A stretch of 64,000 nt of DNA from GCA-2717185 sp964474755 (GTDB taxonomy: Bacteria > Pseudomonadota > Alphaproteobacteria > UBA8366 > GCA-2717185): NCBI GenBank assembly GCA_964474755.1, contig CAYYUG010000005.1:1-64000 (forward strand). Reading direction: 5' to 3'. Made by a program: the position numbers and the translations under genes. Below are positions 34,097 to 43,613 of the stretch, piece by piece; the stretch's first letter is position 1; every line of letters begins with the position of its first letter. The notes under the pieces were generated by a model. That model was not told the origin of the DNA, searched no databases, and was given only the letters and a program-made list of their open reading frames with translations.

Positions 34097-35830
34097 CTAA
34101 ATGACCGGCACGCGTCCGGCGGCTATAGCCGCAGGGGACATCACCTCAATGTCGAGTTCAACCTGCCAGCGATCGGTCCAACGGACACGGGGTAGCTTAT
34201 TCGTGTCTTCTGCGCCTTTCAGAGCAAAACCCTCATATCCATTGGTCATAACCTCGTTACATTTCGTGACATAGACTGGAAAGCCACCGATATAGGGCAT
34301 AAAGACACGTGGCCGGCCAGGGATGTTTGCTCCGACATACCATGAACTGCAGGTCGAGCGCAGTGAGATCTCTGAGACTGCGTTGACATGATCGACCCAA
34401 TCATCTTCGTAGGACAAGGTCGGCTCAATTGTGTCCGCGCCGACATCGCGCATATGACTGATGCAATCAACCATCCAGTCCACATGTTGCTCGATCGATG
34501 GGATCATGTTAGCCAGCACTGAGGGACTGCCGGGACCTGTAATCATAAAGAAATTTGGGAAACCAACGGTGGACAGACCGAGATAGGTGCGTGGTCCGGC
34601 CTCCCATTTCTTTGACAGTGTTAATCCTTCTCGGCCGATAATTTTAATTTTATCGAAGGAGCCGGTCATCGCAGCGAAACCAGTGGCGCATACCACTGCA
34701 TCGAGTTCGTATTCGATACTGTTTGCGATAACGCCTGTTTTAGTAAACCGCTCAATCGGCTTCTTTGACACATCTACCAATTTTACATGCGGCTCATTAT
34801 AGACTTCGTAATAGTTGCTATCGACGCACAGCCTTTTACAGCCAAAAATGTTATCGGGGCACAGTAGATCGGCAATAACAGGATCGTCTACGACGCTGCG
34901 AATTTTTCGACGCGCGAATTCTGCTACCGTATCATTCGCTTCTTTTTCGAACAGCAGGTCTCCGAAAGCGCCGAGGAAGGGTAGGCCTCCGCGAGCCCAA
35001 AATTCTTCGTATTTCTTTTCACGTTCATCTGGGGACGCGTCGAGTGTCGGTTTTGCGTTGAATGGAAAATAGAACCCAGTCGGTCGTGCCCGTGCCTTGG
35101 CCCTAAAACCAGGATAATCGGCTTTGATCTCGGCTTCATAGTTTTTGTCCATCGGACCGTTCCAGGCGGGTACTGCGTAATTCGGTGTTCGCTGGAAGAC
35201 AGTTAACGTCTTCGCTTGTTTTGCAATAATCGGAATCGATTGGATCGCCGAGGATCCTGTGCCGATGATGCCGATCTGCTGCCCCGTAAAATCTACACCC
35301 TCATGTGGCCAGTGGCCTGTATGATAAATTGAGCCTTCAAAATCTTTCATCCCGTCAAAGGGCGGCGTGTTCGCGGCTGACAAGCAACCCACGGCCATAA
35401 TGCAGAATTGGGCAGAGACCCGGTCTCCTTGATCGGTCTCGACGAGCCAGTGATTGGCTCCTTCATCGAAGGTCGCGGCGGTCACACGTGTGTCAAAGCG
35501 GATGTCTCTCCGCAGATCGAAACGATCGGCTACGTGATTGGCGTAGGCAAGAATTTCAGGTTGCGGGGAGTACCGCTGCGACCACCTCCATTCCTGGTCG
35601 AGGTCTGCATCGAAGGAGTAGGAATACTGCATGCTCTCGACATCGCAGCGCGCGCCAGGATAACGGTTCCAGTACCAGGTCCCGCCAACATCGCCACCGG
35701 TTTCGTAGACTCGAGCGGACAAGCCGAGCTTTTGCAGGCAGTGCAGCATATACATACCGGCAAAACCGGCGCCAACGATGACAGCGTCGAATTTAGTTTG
35801 CTCTGCGGGGCGGATGGCTTCCGAGTTCAT
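34097..35830 (-). CDS. Flavin-containing / Baeyer-Villiger-type monooxygenase
   Basis: Second BVMO-type enzyme, 577 residues. FAD motif GAGFAG at 20-25, family signature FEGSIYHTGHW at 164-174, NADPH motif GTGSSA at 190-195. The stretch GGTWYWNRYPGARCDVES is shared almost unchanged with the copy at 947. The C terminus carries about 30 extra residues after FALKGAED. The preceding gene on the same strand is a FAH-type hydratase 47 bases upstream, so ketone oxidation and an oxo-acid hydratase may be linked. Confidence 0.91.
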   Translation of the reverse strand: MNSEAIRPAEQTKFDAVIVGAGFAGMYMLHCLQKLGLSARVYETGGDVGGTWYWNRYPGARCDVESMQYSYSFDADLDQEWRWSQRYSPQPEILAYANHVADRFDLRRDIRFDTRVTAATFDEGANHWLVETDQGDRVSAQFCIMAVGCLSAANTPPFDGMKDFEGSIYHTGHWPHEGVDFTGQQIGIIGTGSSAIQSIPIIAKQAKTLTVFQRTPNYAVPAWNGPMDKNYEAEIKADYPGFRAKARARPTGFYFPFNAKPTLDASPDEREKKYEEFWARGGLPFLGAFGDLLFEKEANDTVAEFARRKIRSVVDDPVIADLLCPDNIFGCKRLCVDSNYYEVYNEPHVKLVDVSKKPIERFTKTGVIANSIEYELDAVVCATGFAAMTGSFDKIKIIGREGLTLSKKWEAGPRTYLGLSTVGFPNFFMITGPGSPSVLANMIPSIEQHVDWMVDCISHMRDVGADTIEPTLSYEDDWVDHVNAVSEISLRSTCSSWYVGANIPGRPRVFMPYIGGFPVYVTKCNEVMTNGYEGFALKGAEDTNKLPRVRWTDRWQVELDIEVMSPAAIAAGRVPVI

Positions 35831-35877
35831 GTTAATTAAAACTCCTTGTCTTAGCCGTTTTTATCAATTTGAGCTGT

Positions 35878-36666
35878 TTATTTCAAAGAACAGTGTACCG
35901 AACCCAGCGTGCCAAAGTTCGCGGTAACCTTGTCGCCAGGTCTAATCGTCTGCGGGCGGGCGCAAGTGCCGGTCGTTACTATTTGATCAGCCTTGAGGCC
36001 GGGGCCAAAGCGGGACAGTTCGTTGGCGATCCATGTTAGCGCTATACGAGGGTCGCCCAATACGCTTGCGCCAATGCCTTCGACGGTCTCATTATCGGAG
36101 ACAGTGATCTCTACTATGTGTTGTGAGAGATCTATGTCGCGCCAAAATTCCGGCATCGCAGGACCGAGGACGAAGTCGAGCGTGCAGGCGTTGTCGGCGA
36201 TGAGTTGACCGGCGCCCACCGTCTCAAAACGATCGAACCGAGAATCTGGTATCTCGATCGCCGAATGGAGGTCGGCAATGGCGGCGAGCACCTCTTCGGT
36301 CTCGTATAGCTCGTTGCGCGGAGGTAAGTCGCGTCCCATGCGAAAGGCGAATTCTGGCTCGGCCACAGCCATACGGTTGTGCCCAAACAATAATGTTGCG
36401 CCGTCAGTAAACACATGCTCGGCAAGCAGACGCCCTGCGATGGGCCCATCAACGCCAATATGTTGTTGGCCGGCACTGCTTGTCGCGGCAATTTTCCAGC
36501 CAACAATTGGTTGTTCGCTCAGTCGCTCGTAATGCGATTGGATGGCGTAGCCGTCTCGACGATCTAAGGGTCGTGACGCAGCGGGTAGTGTTTTGATCAC
36601 AGTACCGGTGCGCCAGCACGCCCAAATCGTCTCCGCCGCAGCTTTTGATTGCTTTTCCGTCAGCAT
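35878..36666 (-). CDS. 2-keto-4-pentenoate hydratase (FAH-superfamily)
   Basis: Protein of about 262 residues in the hydratase/decarboxylase branch of the fumarylacetoacetate hydrolase fold, which adds water to 2-oxopent-4-enoate or decarboxylates 4-oxalocrotonate in meta-cleavage routes. VGWKIAATSSAGQQHIGV, the acidic EPEFAFRMGRDLP (metal Glu residues) and the C-terminal PGDKVTANFGTLGSVH fit MhpD/XylJ proteins. Neither the ATG at 36666 nor the one at 36678 has a good ribosome site. No ring-cleavage dioxygenase of the classical kind is adjacent. Confidence 0.85.
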   Translation of the reverse strand: MLTEKQSKAAAETIWACWRTGTVIKTLPAASRPLDRRDGYAIQSHYERLSEQPIVGWKIAATSSAGQQHIGVDGPIAGRLLAEHVFTDGATLLFGHNRMAVAEPEFAFRMGRDLPPRNELYETEEVLAAIADLHSAIEIPDSRFDRFETVGAGQLIADNACTLDFVLGPAMPEFWRDIDLSQHIVEITVSDNETVEGIGASVLGDPRIALTWIANELSRFGPGLKADQIVTTGTCARPQTIRPGDKVTANFGTLGSVHCSLK

Positions 36667-36959
36667 GATTTTCAACATAGTGTTCGATTATCGATAAACC
36701 ATACGAAATATGGCTAAATATAGAAAACTTTGGTCCTTCTATTGCGCAGAAAATTACATGCTGTCGGGCTAAAAGCGATAGGATATCGACATTAATTTCG
36801 ATATCGGTGCGCTTGAACTTCTTAGTTTCAAGGCGATCGCTATGGCCGGCAATAGAAACCTGACTGTTACACCGATAAGGTTGGAGCTAGCACCCTTGGC
36901 GTTATTCTGTAGGCACCTATTTACCTGATTAACGCTGCCGATGTGATAGTAGTAAGAAG

Positions 36960-37106
36960 ATGGTGCGTCGGGTCAGTGCTATCCGCGAGCTCGTGATGTG
37001 TGCTTTAGCTAAAATTAAAGCCTCCGATCCGACAAACAATGATGTCATCCGTGCTAAGGGCTTTCCGCGTACAAAACCTTCAGCCTTTAAGGCGCAAATC
37101 ACATAA
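36960..37106 (+). other. Possible small CDS in the 500-base stretch 36679-37181
   Basis: This is the only frame I can see in the 500-base gap: 48 residues, MVRRVSAIRELVMC to KPSAFKAQIT, behind AAGAAG. The basic, helical start is protein-like but I recognise no family. The rest of the stretch is A/T-rich with scattered stops on all frames; the part nearest 37181 ends in GGGAGGG, the ribosome site of the next gene. Confidence 0.25.
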
Positions 37107-37181
37107 ATGGCAACCAAATTGGCACCGAGAGGTTTGGCCTAGTATACCTCTCCGCTCAATCCGGATCAGGGGAGGGAAAAC

Positions 37182-38171
37182 ATGGCCGCGACGGTCGCGA
37201 TGTACGACAAATCCTACGCTCATATTGGTGATCGAGTGAAATCGCTCGGTCTCGATATCGAGGTATTGACGTTCGATAGGGACGGCCGATTCCAGATTGA
37301 TGGCAACTCAGTATCACCGGCCGATATAGATGTCGATTATATGTGGCTTAGCACACATCTTAATGCCGATAATGCGCAGGGAATGGCCTTTGAATTGGCG
37401 ATGAACTGCAAGTCTGTCGGCGTGATGCAGACCTTCAATGCCGGTCTTGACAACCCAGTCTACAAGAAGATTTCCGATAAGGGTGTTCGCATCTGTAATA
37501 GCAGTGCACAGGCAGTCGCTATCGCCGAATACACTATGGCGCATGTGTTGAGCCTTTTGCACCCAATTGATGAGCAGCGGGAACAACAAACGCGCAAGGA
37601 ATGGAAGATGGCTCCATTCCGCGAGATCTGGCGGACTAACTGGCTAATCATTGGCTACGGACCGATTGGTCAGGAGCTTTCTAAACGTGCAAAAGCTTTC
37701 GACGCGAGTATCACCGTCGTTCGCCGCTCCCCAGCGACGTCGGAGGTCGTCGATCGGGCAGGGACGATGGCTGACCTCGGCGAATTTCTGCCAGATGCCG
37801 ACGTGATCGTGCTGGCCTGTCCATTGAACGACGAAACGCGCGGTTTCGCCGGCGAGGCCTTCTTCGCGGCCGTTAAGCCGGGTACGATCCTGGTCAATAT
37901 CGCCCGCGGTAAGCTCATTGACGATGCGGCTATGATCGCCGCACTCGATGGCGGGCGGGTGGCGCATGCGGTCCTCGACGTCTTCCATACCGAACCCTTG
38001 CCGGAGGCCGATCCGCTCTGGTCGCACCCGAATGTGCGGTTGACCCCGCACACATCGTTTGCCGGCAACGGCGGGCGCACCCGATGGGACGAGCTCTTCC
38101 TCGATAACCTTTCGCGTTTCGTAAAGGGGGAGCCAATTTTGGCGGAAGTTGATCCAAAGGATATCGTCTAA
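37182..38171 (+). CDS. D-2-hydroxyacid dehydrogenase, NAD-binding
   Basis: Protein of 329 residues of the D-isomer-specific 2-hydroxyacid dehydrogenase family. The NAD fingerprint is GYGPIGQELSKRAKAF near 165. The catalytic Arg is in NIARGKLID, the Glu in FHTEPLPEADP and the His in RLTPHTSFAG. It interconverts a 2-oxo acid and its D-hydroxy acid, or acts as a glyoxylate/hydroxypyruvate reductase. Strong GGGAGGG before the ATG. First gene of a plus-strand trio with an LLM enzyme and a TauD oxygenase. Confidence 0.9.
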   Translation: MAATVAMYDKSYAHIGDRVKSLGLDIEVLTFDRDGRFQIDGNSVSPADIDVDYMWLSTHLNADNAQGMAFELAMNCKSVGVMQTFNAGLDNPVYKKISDKGVRICNSSAQAVAIAEYTMAHVLSLLHPIDEQREQQTRKEWKMAPFREIWRTNWLIIGYGPIGQELSKRAKAFDASITVVRRSPATSEVVDRAGTMADLGEFLPDADVIVLACPLNDETRGFAGEAFFAAVKPGTILVNIARGKLIDDAAMIAALDGGRVAHAVLDVFHTEPLPEADPLWSHPNVRLTPHTSFAGNGGRTRWDELFLDNLSRFVKGEPILAEVDPKDIV

Positions 38172-38202
38172 CCAGTTTTTTATCAGCTGAAGGAAGCACG
38201 CC

Positions 38203-39279
38203 ATGCAGCTTGGCCTTTTCATGATGCCGTTGCACCCGTCTTACCGGCCGGTCGCGGATTGCTACGACCGGGATATCGACCAGCTGGTGGTCGCGGATAA
38301 GGTGGGCTTCGCCGAGGCTTGGCTTGGGGAGCATTTTACGGAAAAGTGGGAGAACGCGCCGGCCCCCGATCTGCTGCTTGCTAAGGCGCTGGCGCTGACC
38401 GAGAACATCAAGCTCGGTACCGGGGTGACACTTCTGGGTATGCACGAGCCTGTCTATCTGGCGCACCGCCTTGCGATGCTCGACCATATGGCGCGCGGCC
38501 GGTTCCAATGGGGTATTGGTCTCGGCGGAATCCCGACCGATATGAAGCTGATGGGGCTTGATCCGTCGGAGGCCCGAAGCCGCGCGGCTGAGGCGCTCGA
38601 CCTCATTCTCGATCTGTGGCAGCACGAGGACGGCAAGTTCAGTCACCAGGGCCAGCATTTCAAAGTCGAGGCGCCAGACCTCGATCCCGAGACCGAACGC
38701 GGCCTACATATGAAACCCTACCAGTTGCCGCATCCGCCCATCGCGCTGGCGGCTAGCACCTCGCGGTCGGGTTCGCTCAAAGTCGCCGGTGCGCGTGGCT
38801 GGGACCCGATGTCGAGTTCGGTCCTGTCGCCGGCGCATTTACCCGGGCATTGGGAGACCTTCGCGGCGGCGGCCGAGGAGGCCGGTCAGCCCGTTTCGCG
38901 CAGCCAGTGGAAAATCGCCCGCGACATTTTCGTCGGTCCGACGCCCGAGATCGCCCGGGAACGGGCACACGCCACCTTGGGCCGCAACTATGAGGAACAT
39001 CAGCTCGCAAGCCGCCGTGGCACACCGCAGATGGGTATGATGAAGATCGATCCGAAGATGCCGGACGAAGCGATCGACACCGATTATTTGATGGAGAATG
39101 TATGGATTGTCGGCGATCCGCAGGAGGTCGCCGATCAGGTCCGCGCCCTTTACGAGCATGTCGGCGGCTTCGGGACGCTGCTCGCCATCACCGCGGATTC
39201 CGACGATGCGTCCTGGGATCATGAGAGCCTGTCGCTGTTGGCTGAAGAAGTCGGGCCGCGTATCGCGGACTTGAACTGA
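38203..39279 (+). CDS. LLM-class flavin-dependent monooxygenase (luciferase alpha type)
   Basis: Protein of 358 residues closest in form to bacterial luciferase alpha subunits and alkane/limonene-type flavin monooxygenases: GLFMMPLHPSYRPVADCYD opening, EAWLGEHFTEKWENAP, LGTGVTLLGMHEPVYLAHRL, FQWGIGLGGIPTDMKLMG. It is FMNH2-dependent by family, needing a separate flavin reductase; none is adjacent. AAGGAAG precedes the ATG. The gene is notably G/C-rich (39 of 60 bases in 38941-39000). Confidence 0.88.
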   Translation: MQLGLFMMPLHPSYRPVADCYDRDIDQLVVADKVGFAEAWLGEHFTEKWENAPAPDLLLAKALALTENIKLGTGVTLLGMHEPVYLAHRLAMLDHMARGRFQWGIGLGGIPTDMKLMGLDPSEARSRAAEALDLILDLWQHEDGKFSHQGQHFKVEAPDLDPETERGLHMKPYQLPHPPIALAASTSRSGSLKVAGARGWDPMSSSVLSPAHLPGHWETFAAAAEEAGQPVSRSQWKIARDIFVGPTPEIARERAHATLGRNYEEHQLASRRGTPQMGMMKIDPKMPDEAIDTDYLMENVWIVGDPQEVADQVRALYEHVGGFGTLLAITADSDDASWDHESLSLLAEEVGPRIADLN

Positions 39280-39287
39280 GGCGGGTG

Positions 39288-40103
39288 ATGGCTGCGACGG
39301 TCGAGAACGGTATCGAAGTCAGACCGCTGACGGGATCAATCGGCGCGGCGATCCGCGGCGCGCAGCTCGGCGATTTAAGCGATGCGCAATTTTCCGTGAT
39401 CCACCGCGCCTTTCTCGACCGCTGTATGCTCACCTTTCCGGAGCAGCATCTGGACGGCGCTGACCTGACCGCCTTCGCGCAACGGTGGGGCGTGATCATG
39501 CAGACGCCGATGCTCAATTATCTCGACGGTTACCCAGGCATCCTTCGGGTGTTCAATCGGGGCAAGGCGGCGTCGCCGACGGAATACTGGCATCCGGACT
39601 CCGCCTATCTGGAGCGCCCGCCGGCGATCTCGATCTTGGCGGCGCAGGAACTGCCGAAAGTGGGCGGTGATACGATGTTTTGTAACCAGTACGTCGCTTA
39701 TGAGGCTTTATCGGAAGGCATGCAGAACTACCTATCGGGGCTACGGGCGAAGTTCAGCGGTGCGAAGATGGCGAAGCGGACGGGCCACGAGGGTGAGATC
39801 CCGTTCACCTATCACCCGATCGTTCGGACCCATCCGGAAACGGGGCGCAAAGCCTTGTTCATCAGCAACGTGGAAATGGTGCCGCATTTCGAAGGAATGA
39901 CGGAAGCGGAGAGCCACCCACTACTCGAGTTTCTCTACGCGAACAGCCCCAAGCCGGATCGGTCCTACCGGCATATCTGGCAGCCAGGCGACGTGGTCAT
40001 GTGGGACAATCGCTGCACGATGCACTACGCCGTGCACGATCATGGCGACGAATCCAAACGGGTGATGTACCGGGTGACGATCGCGGGCGACCGTCCGGCC
40101 TAA
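39288..40103 (+). CDS. TauD/TfdA-family Fe(II)/2-oxoglutarate oxygenase
   Basis: Oxygenase of 271 residues. H102 and D104 lie in EYWHPDSAYLER, with Pro between them where most paralogues have Thr; H246 is in WDNRCTMHYAVHDHG. A GTG just before the ATG at 39288 is an alternative start. The gene begins eight bases after the LLM stop, so hydroxylation by both enzymes in one pathway is likely. The stop abuts the convergent phosphoesterase gene with no spacer. Confidence 0.9.
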   Translation: MAATVENGIEVRPLTGSIGAAIRGAQLGDLSDAQFSVIHRAFLDRCMLTFPEQHLDGADLTAFAQRWGVIMQTPMLNYLDGYPGILRVFNRGKAASPTEYWHPDSAYLERPPAISILAAQELPKVGGDTMFCNQYVAYEALSEGMQNYLSGLRAKFSGAKMAKRTGHEGEIPFTYHPIVRTHPETGRKALFISNVEMVPHFEGMTEAESHPLLEFLYANSPKPDRSYRHIWQPGDVVMWDNRCTMHYAVHDHGDESKRVMYRVTIAGDRPA

Positions 40104-40946
40104 TCAGTGTCCTATGACGTTTTCGCCGTTGCGCAGGAGCGTGATCGGTGGTTCCCACTCGCCGACGGGCTGGACATGGGTGACCAGCCCGGCTTCGTCG
40201 GGTGCCGCGTCCGGCAGCCAGACATGGACGGCGAAGGCGGGCGGCTCGTGCACGATGTTGAGCTCCCGCTCTGGTCCCATATCCAAGCCGAACGGGTAAC
40301 AGGTCGTCGGTCCCGCAAAGCCGATGGTGCCACCGAACGATGCGGTGATGGGCCGATGGACATGACCGGCCAGAACACGGATCACGTGATCGTGGCGTTT
40401 GATAACCGACGCCAGTTCGGTGCCACCACGCTTCAGGCCTTTCGTGGAACTGCCCGTCATGCCGCCGTAGAAGGGCGGGTGGTGCAGGGCGACGATAGTC
40501 GGGTGATCGGGTGCCTGCGCGAGCGTCGTATCCAGCCAGGCGCAGCGGTCGTCGCACATCTCGCCAGCCGGTTCGCCGGCGATGACGGAGTCGCAGCAGA
40601 CGATGCGTACCGGGAATCCGTCGATGACGTACTGCAGAAATGAATCTCGCGTGGGTAGGACATCGGTATCACCGAACACGGTGCGGAGCGCATCCCGGTC
40701 GTCGTGATTGCCGACGATTAGCCTATAGGGAACGGTCAATTCGTCCATGATCCCGCGAAACGCCTCGTAGCGCGGTACACTGCCGTGCGAGGCGATATCA
40801 CCGGTGTGCAGCACCAAATCCGGCGCTGGATCCATGGCATTGATGGCGGCGACCGTCTTGCGAAGGGCCGTCGAGGTATCGAAATGGCCATAGACCAGCG
40901 TTCCCGGCTCATCTATATGGGTGTCGGAGATCTGGACCAGAATCAT
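40104..40946 (-). CDS. Calcineurin-like metallophosphoesterase (class III cyclic nucleotide phosphodiesterase type)
   Basis: Two-metal phosphoesterase of 280 residues. All five motifs are visible: VQISDTHID, LHTGDIASH, IVGNHDDRD, ALHHPPFYG and VLAGHVHRP, in the order of CpdA/Rv0805-like enzymes. These hydrolyse cAMP or phosphodiesters such as glycerophosphodiesters. It is the last gene of a nine-gene minus-strand operon, 11 bases after the enoyl-CoA hydratase, an unusual company for a phosphodiesterase. Confidence 0.9.
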   Translation of the reverse strand: MILVQISDTHIDEPGTLVYGHFDTSTALRKTVAAINAMDPAPDLVLHTGDIASHGSVPRYEAFRGIMDELTVPYRLIVGNHDDRDALRTVFGDTDVLPTRDSFLQYVIDGFPVRIVCCDSVIAGEPAGEMCDDRCAWLDTTLAQAPDHPTIVALHHPPFYGGMTGSSTKGLKRGGTELASVIKRHDHVIRVLAGHVHRPITASFGGTIGFAGPTTCYPFGLDMGPERELNIVHEPPAFAVHVWLPDAAPDEAGLVTHVQPVGEWEPPITLLRNGENVIGH

Positions 40947-40957
40947 TTCGCGTCCCT

Positions 40958-41740
40958 CTATTTGCCTTTGAAGTTCGGTGAGCGTTTTTCGGCGAAGGCC
41001 TTTTCCGCCTCGCGGTGGTCCTCAGTGAACCACAAATCGACGAAGGCGTCTTCGGCAATTTGCTCGGCGTGATCGGGCGGCCCTTTGGCCGCCGTGTGGA
41101 TGATGTGCTTGGCCGCCGCCAGTGCGAGGGGGGCCGCTTTGTCAAAGCTCTCAACGTAGGTCATCGCGGCGCCGACCACGTCCTTGTCCGGGGCGACCTT
41201 GTTGATGATGCCAAGCCGGAGGGCTTCTTCGGCATCGAAACGTTCTCCAGTCGTGACCACTTCCATCGCGCGGGTGAAACCGATATCGCGTACCAGCCGC
41301 TCGTACCCGGCCCAGCCGGTGACGATGCCGAGCCGCACCTGCGGCATGCTAATCTGGGCGTGCGGTGCGGCAACCCTGATGTCGCTCGCCAGCACGATTT
41401 CCGCGCCGCCGCCAATCGCGAGCCCATTGATCGCTGCGATGACGGGGACGGGCAATGCTTCGAAGCGGTGGAAGACGGTTCGTGCGAGGCGCATGATTTC
41501 GCGCAGCTCGTCCTTCGTTTCCAACATGGCGTAACGTTTCACATCGCCGCCAGTGCAAAAAAACCGGTCGCCGGCGCCCGTGACGATGATCGTGCGCAGA
41601 GAGGTATCGCCTTCAATTCCCTCCAGAATGTCGAGAAAGGCCTGACTAACCTCGGCACTCAGCGAGTTGCCCGCTTCCGGCCGGTCGATGGTGAGGACGA
41701 GGGCGCTGCCCCGCCGTTCCTGTTTGACGATCTCAGCCAA
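40958..41740 (-). CDS. Enoyl-CoA hydratase/isomerase family protein
   Basis: Crotonase-fold enzyme of 260 residues. The oxyanion-hole loops are GAGDRFFCTGGDVKRYA and AINGLAIGGGAEIVLASD, and the C-terminal FTEDHREAEKAFAEKR is standard. The Glu positions of classical hydratase (E144/E164) map near PQVRLGIVTGWAG, where one Glu seems replaced by Gly, so isomerase, hydrolase or another crotonase activity is possible. Its start overlaps the upstream VOC gene by eight bases. Confidence 0.88.
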   Translation of the reverse strand: MAEIVKQERRGSALVLTIDRPEAGNSLSAEVSQAFLDILEGIEGDTSLRTIIVTGAGDRFFCTGGDVKRYAMLETKDELREIMRLARTVFHRFEALPVPVIAAINGLAIGGGAEIVLASDIRVAAPHAQISMPQVRLGIVTGWAGYERLVRDIGFTRAMEVVTTGERFDAEEALRLGIINKVAPDKDVVGAAMTYVESFDKAAPLALAAAKHIIHTAAKGPPDHAEQIAEDAFVDLWFTEDHREAEKAFAEKRSPNFKGK

Positions 41741-42683
41741 AGGACTTCGCGGCGAACCCGCCGTCCACTTGCGGTTCGGTGAAATGGATCAGCAACCCGC
41801 CACCGAAATTCGAAGGGTGGACGAAGCCGATCAGCGAACCGCGGCCACCGGGACGGCCCTCCAGGTCGATCATGCGCCAGCCATCCTCCGCCAGTTTCGG
41901 CAACAACGCGTCGATATCCCGTGTCGCGAAGGACACATGCGCCAAACCTGGGCCTCGCCGCGCGACGAACTTGGCGATGGCGCTCTGATCGCCCTTGGTG
42001 TTGCCCTTCTCTTCGCCCAACTGGTCCTTCGGTTTCAGGTTGGGATCGTAATCCATCAGCATCTCGAGCTCGCAATCGCCGATGGTGATGAAGACGTCGC
42101 GCAAACCGCCGAGGATTTCCGGCGGTCGCGAATGATAGACCGCACCATATTTGTCGGAAATGAAGCTTTCGGTGACGTTGCGGATTTCCACATCGGTCTG
42201 CGTACTGTCGATGGGGCAGCCAAGATTGTCCGTGAAGACCCGGATGGTGGCGTCGTTGTCGTCGGTAGCGATACCCAGGTGATCAATCTTATGCACCGGT
42301 CCGCCCGTCGATGGAATATCCAGCGTCTCTATGAAGCGCGTACGGATGCCGATGGTCTCCTTTGGCTCGATGGTGACGAAGCTTTTGCCGTCCGGCCCTA
42401 CCCCTTCTTGCGTCACGGTCAGGCCGTGCTTCTTGGCGGTCCCGGCGGGATCTTTGGCGCTCAGCGACATGTGATGCACGCCTGGAAAGCGTGGCTCTTC
42501 CAAATAGGGGTCGTCGAATTCGAAGATCGCCACCGCAGACTTGCCAACACCGAAGAACGGAATGGTTCGACCCTCCAGCGTGACGTCGGTGCGTTGCAGT
42601 TCGAGCGAGTCGCCAAGAAAGCGGCACGCCGATTCCACATCACGGGCGGCAAGAGCCAGATAGTTGAGCGCATAGCCTGTCAT
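41733..42683 (-). CDS. Two-domain VOC (glyoxalase/bleomycin-resistance fold) protein, copy 1
   Basis: Protein of 316 residues with two vicinal-oxygen-chelate modules of about 130-150 residues. Repeats of the module start are seen in LNYLALAARDVESAC and KIDHLGIATDDNDATI. The C-terminal block VHPSNFGGGLLIHFTEP resembles the end of methylmalonyl-CoA epimerase (HPKxxxGVLIEL) but has His where the epimerase has its metal Glu. It is nearly twin to copy 2 (shared RNVTESFISDKYGAVYH and NTKGDQSAIAKF). Likely a CoA-ester epimerase, dioxygenase or lyase. Confidence 0.85.
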   Translation of the reverse strand: MTGYALNYLALAARDVESACRFLGDSLELQRTDVTLEGRTIPFFGVGKSAVAIFEFDDPYLEEPRFPGVHHMSLSAKDPAGTAKKHGLTVTQEGVGPDGKSFVTIEPKETIGIRTRFIETLDIPSTGGPVHKIDHLGIATDDNDATIRVFTDNLGCPIDSTQTDVEIRNVTESFISDKYGAVYHSRPPEILGGLRDVFITIGDCELEMLMDYDPNLKPKDQLGEEKGNTKGDQSAIAKFVARRGPGLAHVSFATRDIDALLPKLAEDGWRMIDLEGRPGGRGSLIGFVHPSNFGGGLLIHFTEPQVDGGFAAKSFG

Positions 42684-42686
42684 AAA

Positions 42687-43610
42687 TCAGGTCTCCGGAT
42701 GTTGGACGAAGTGGGTGAGGAGCCCGCCGCCGAAGTTGGATGGATGCACGAATCCGATTCTGGCATTGCGTCCGCCCGGTCGGCCTCTCGTATCGATCAT
42801 GTGCCAACCCTCGCCGTCGAGGTCCTGCAGAACCGCGTCTATATCCTTGGTGGCGAAAGCGACGTGCACAAGCCCAGGACCGCGCCGTTCGATGAATTTG
42901 GCGATGGCGCTTTGGTCCCCTTTGGTGTTGCCTTCCCTTTCACCCAGACCGTCCTGTGGTTTCATCATCGGATCGAAATCTTGCATGATCTCCAGGTCGC
43001 AATCGCCGATGGTGACAAAGGCACCTTTGAGCCCGCCAAGGATTTCTGGAGGCCGGGCGTGATATACGGCGCCGTATTTGTCGGAAATAAAGCTTTCGGT
43101 CACGTTGCGAATTTCCACATCCACTTCCGTGCTTTCCAGGGGACAGCCAAGCGCGTCGACGAAGACGCGAATGTTTTCCTCAATGTCCGTGCTGGCTATT
43201 CCTATATGGTCAATCCGTTCTACCCGGCTTTCCTGCACAGGAAGGTCGAGCCGTTCGACGAAGCGGGTTCGAATTCCGCATGTTTCGTTCGGTGCTACGG
43301 CGACAAAGCGTTTGTTGACTGGGCCGACACCTGCTTGAGTAATTTGAAATCCGTGCCGTTCTGCTGTCCGGGCCGGATCAATAGAGCCCAGCGCCATGTG
43401 ATGGACGCCGGGAGCGCGCGGCGCGTCAAGATAAGGATCTTCCGGATCGAAGATACCGAGAGCGGCGTCGCCAATACCAAAGAAGGGTATCGCCCGGCCC
43501 TCGATTGCGAGATCGGTCCGCATCAGCCCAAGCGAGCCACCGAGGAAACGGCAGACTGCCTCGGTGTCGCGGGCGACGAGCGCCAGATAGTTCAGCGCAA
43601 AACCGGGCAA
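42687..43610 (-). CDS. Two-domain VOC protein, copy 2
   Basis: Protein of 307 residues, closest relative of copy 1 next door; the two differ mainly by conservative changes across the second module, so the pair is a fairly recent tandem duplication. Module openings: LNYLALVARDTEAVC and RIDHIGIASTDIEENI. It ends HPSNFGGGLLTHFVQHPE, again with His at the expected Glu position. Starts three bases after copy 3. Confidence 0.85.
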   Translation of the reverse strand: MPGFALNYLALVARDTEAVCRFLGGSLGLMRTDLAIEGRAIPFFGIGDAALGIFDPEDPYLDAPRAPGVHHMALGSIDPARTAERHGFQITQAGVGPVNKRFVAVAPNETCGIRTRFVERLDLPVQESRVERIDHIGIASTDIEENIRVFVDALGCPLESTEVDVEIRNVTESFISDKYGAVYHARPPEILGGLKGAFVTIGDCDLEIMQDFDPMMKPQDGLGEREGNTKGDQSAIAKFIERRGPGLVHVAFATKDIDAVLQDLDGEGWHMIDTRGRPGGRNARIGFVHPSNFGGGLLTHFVQHPET

Positions 43611-43613
43611 GGC

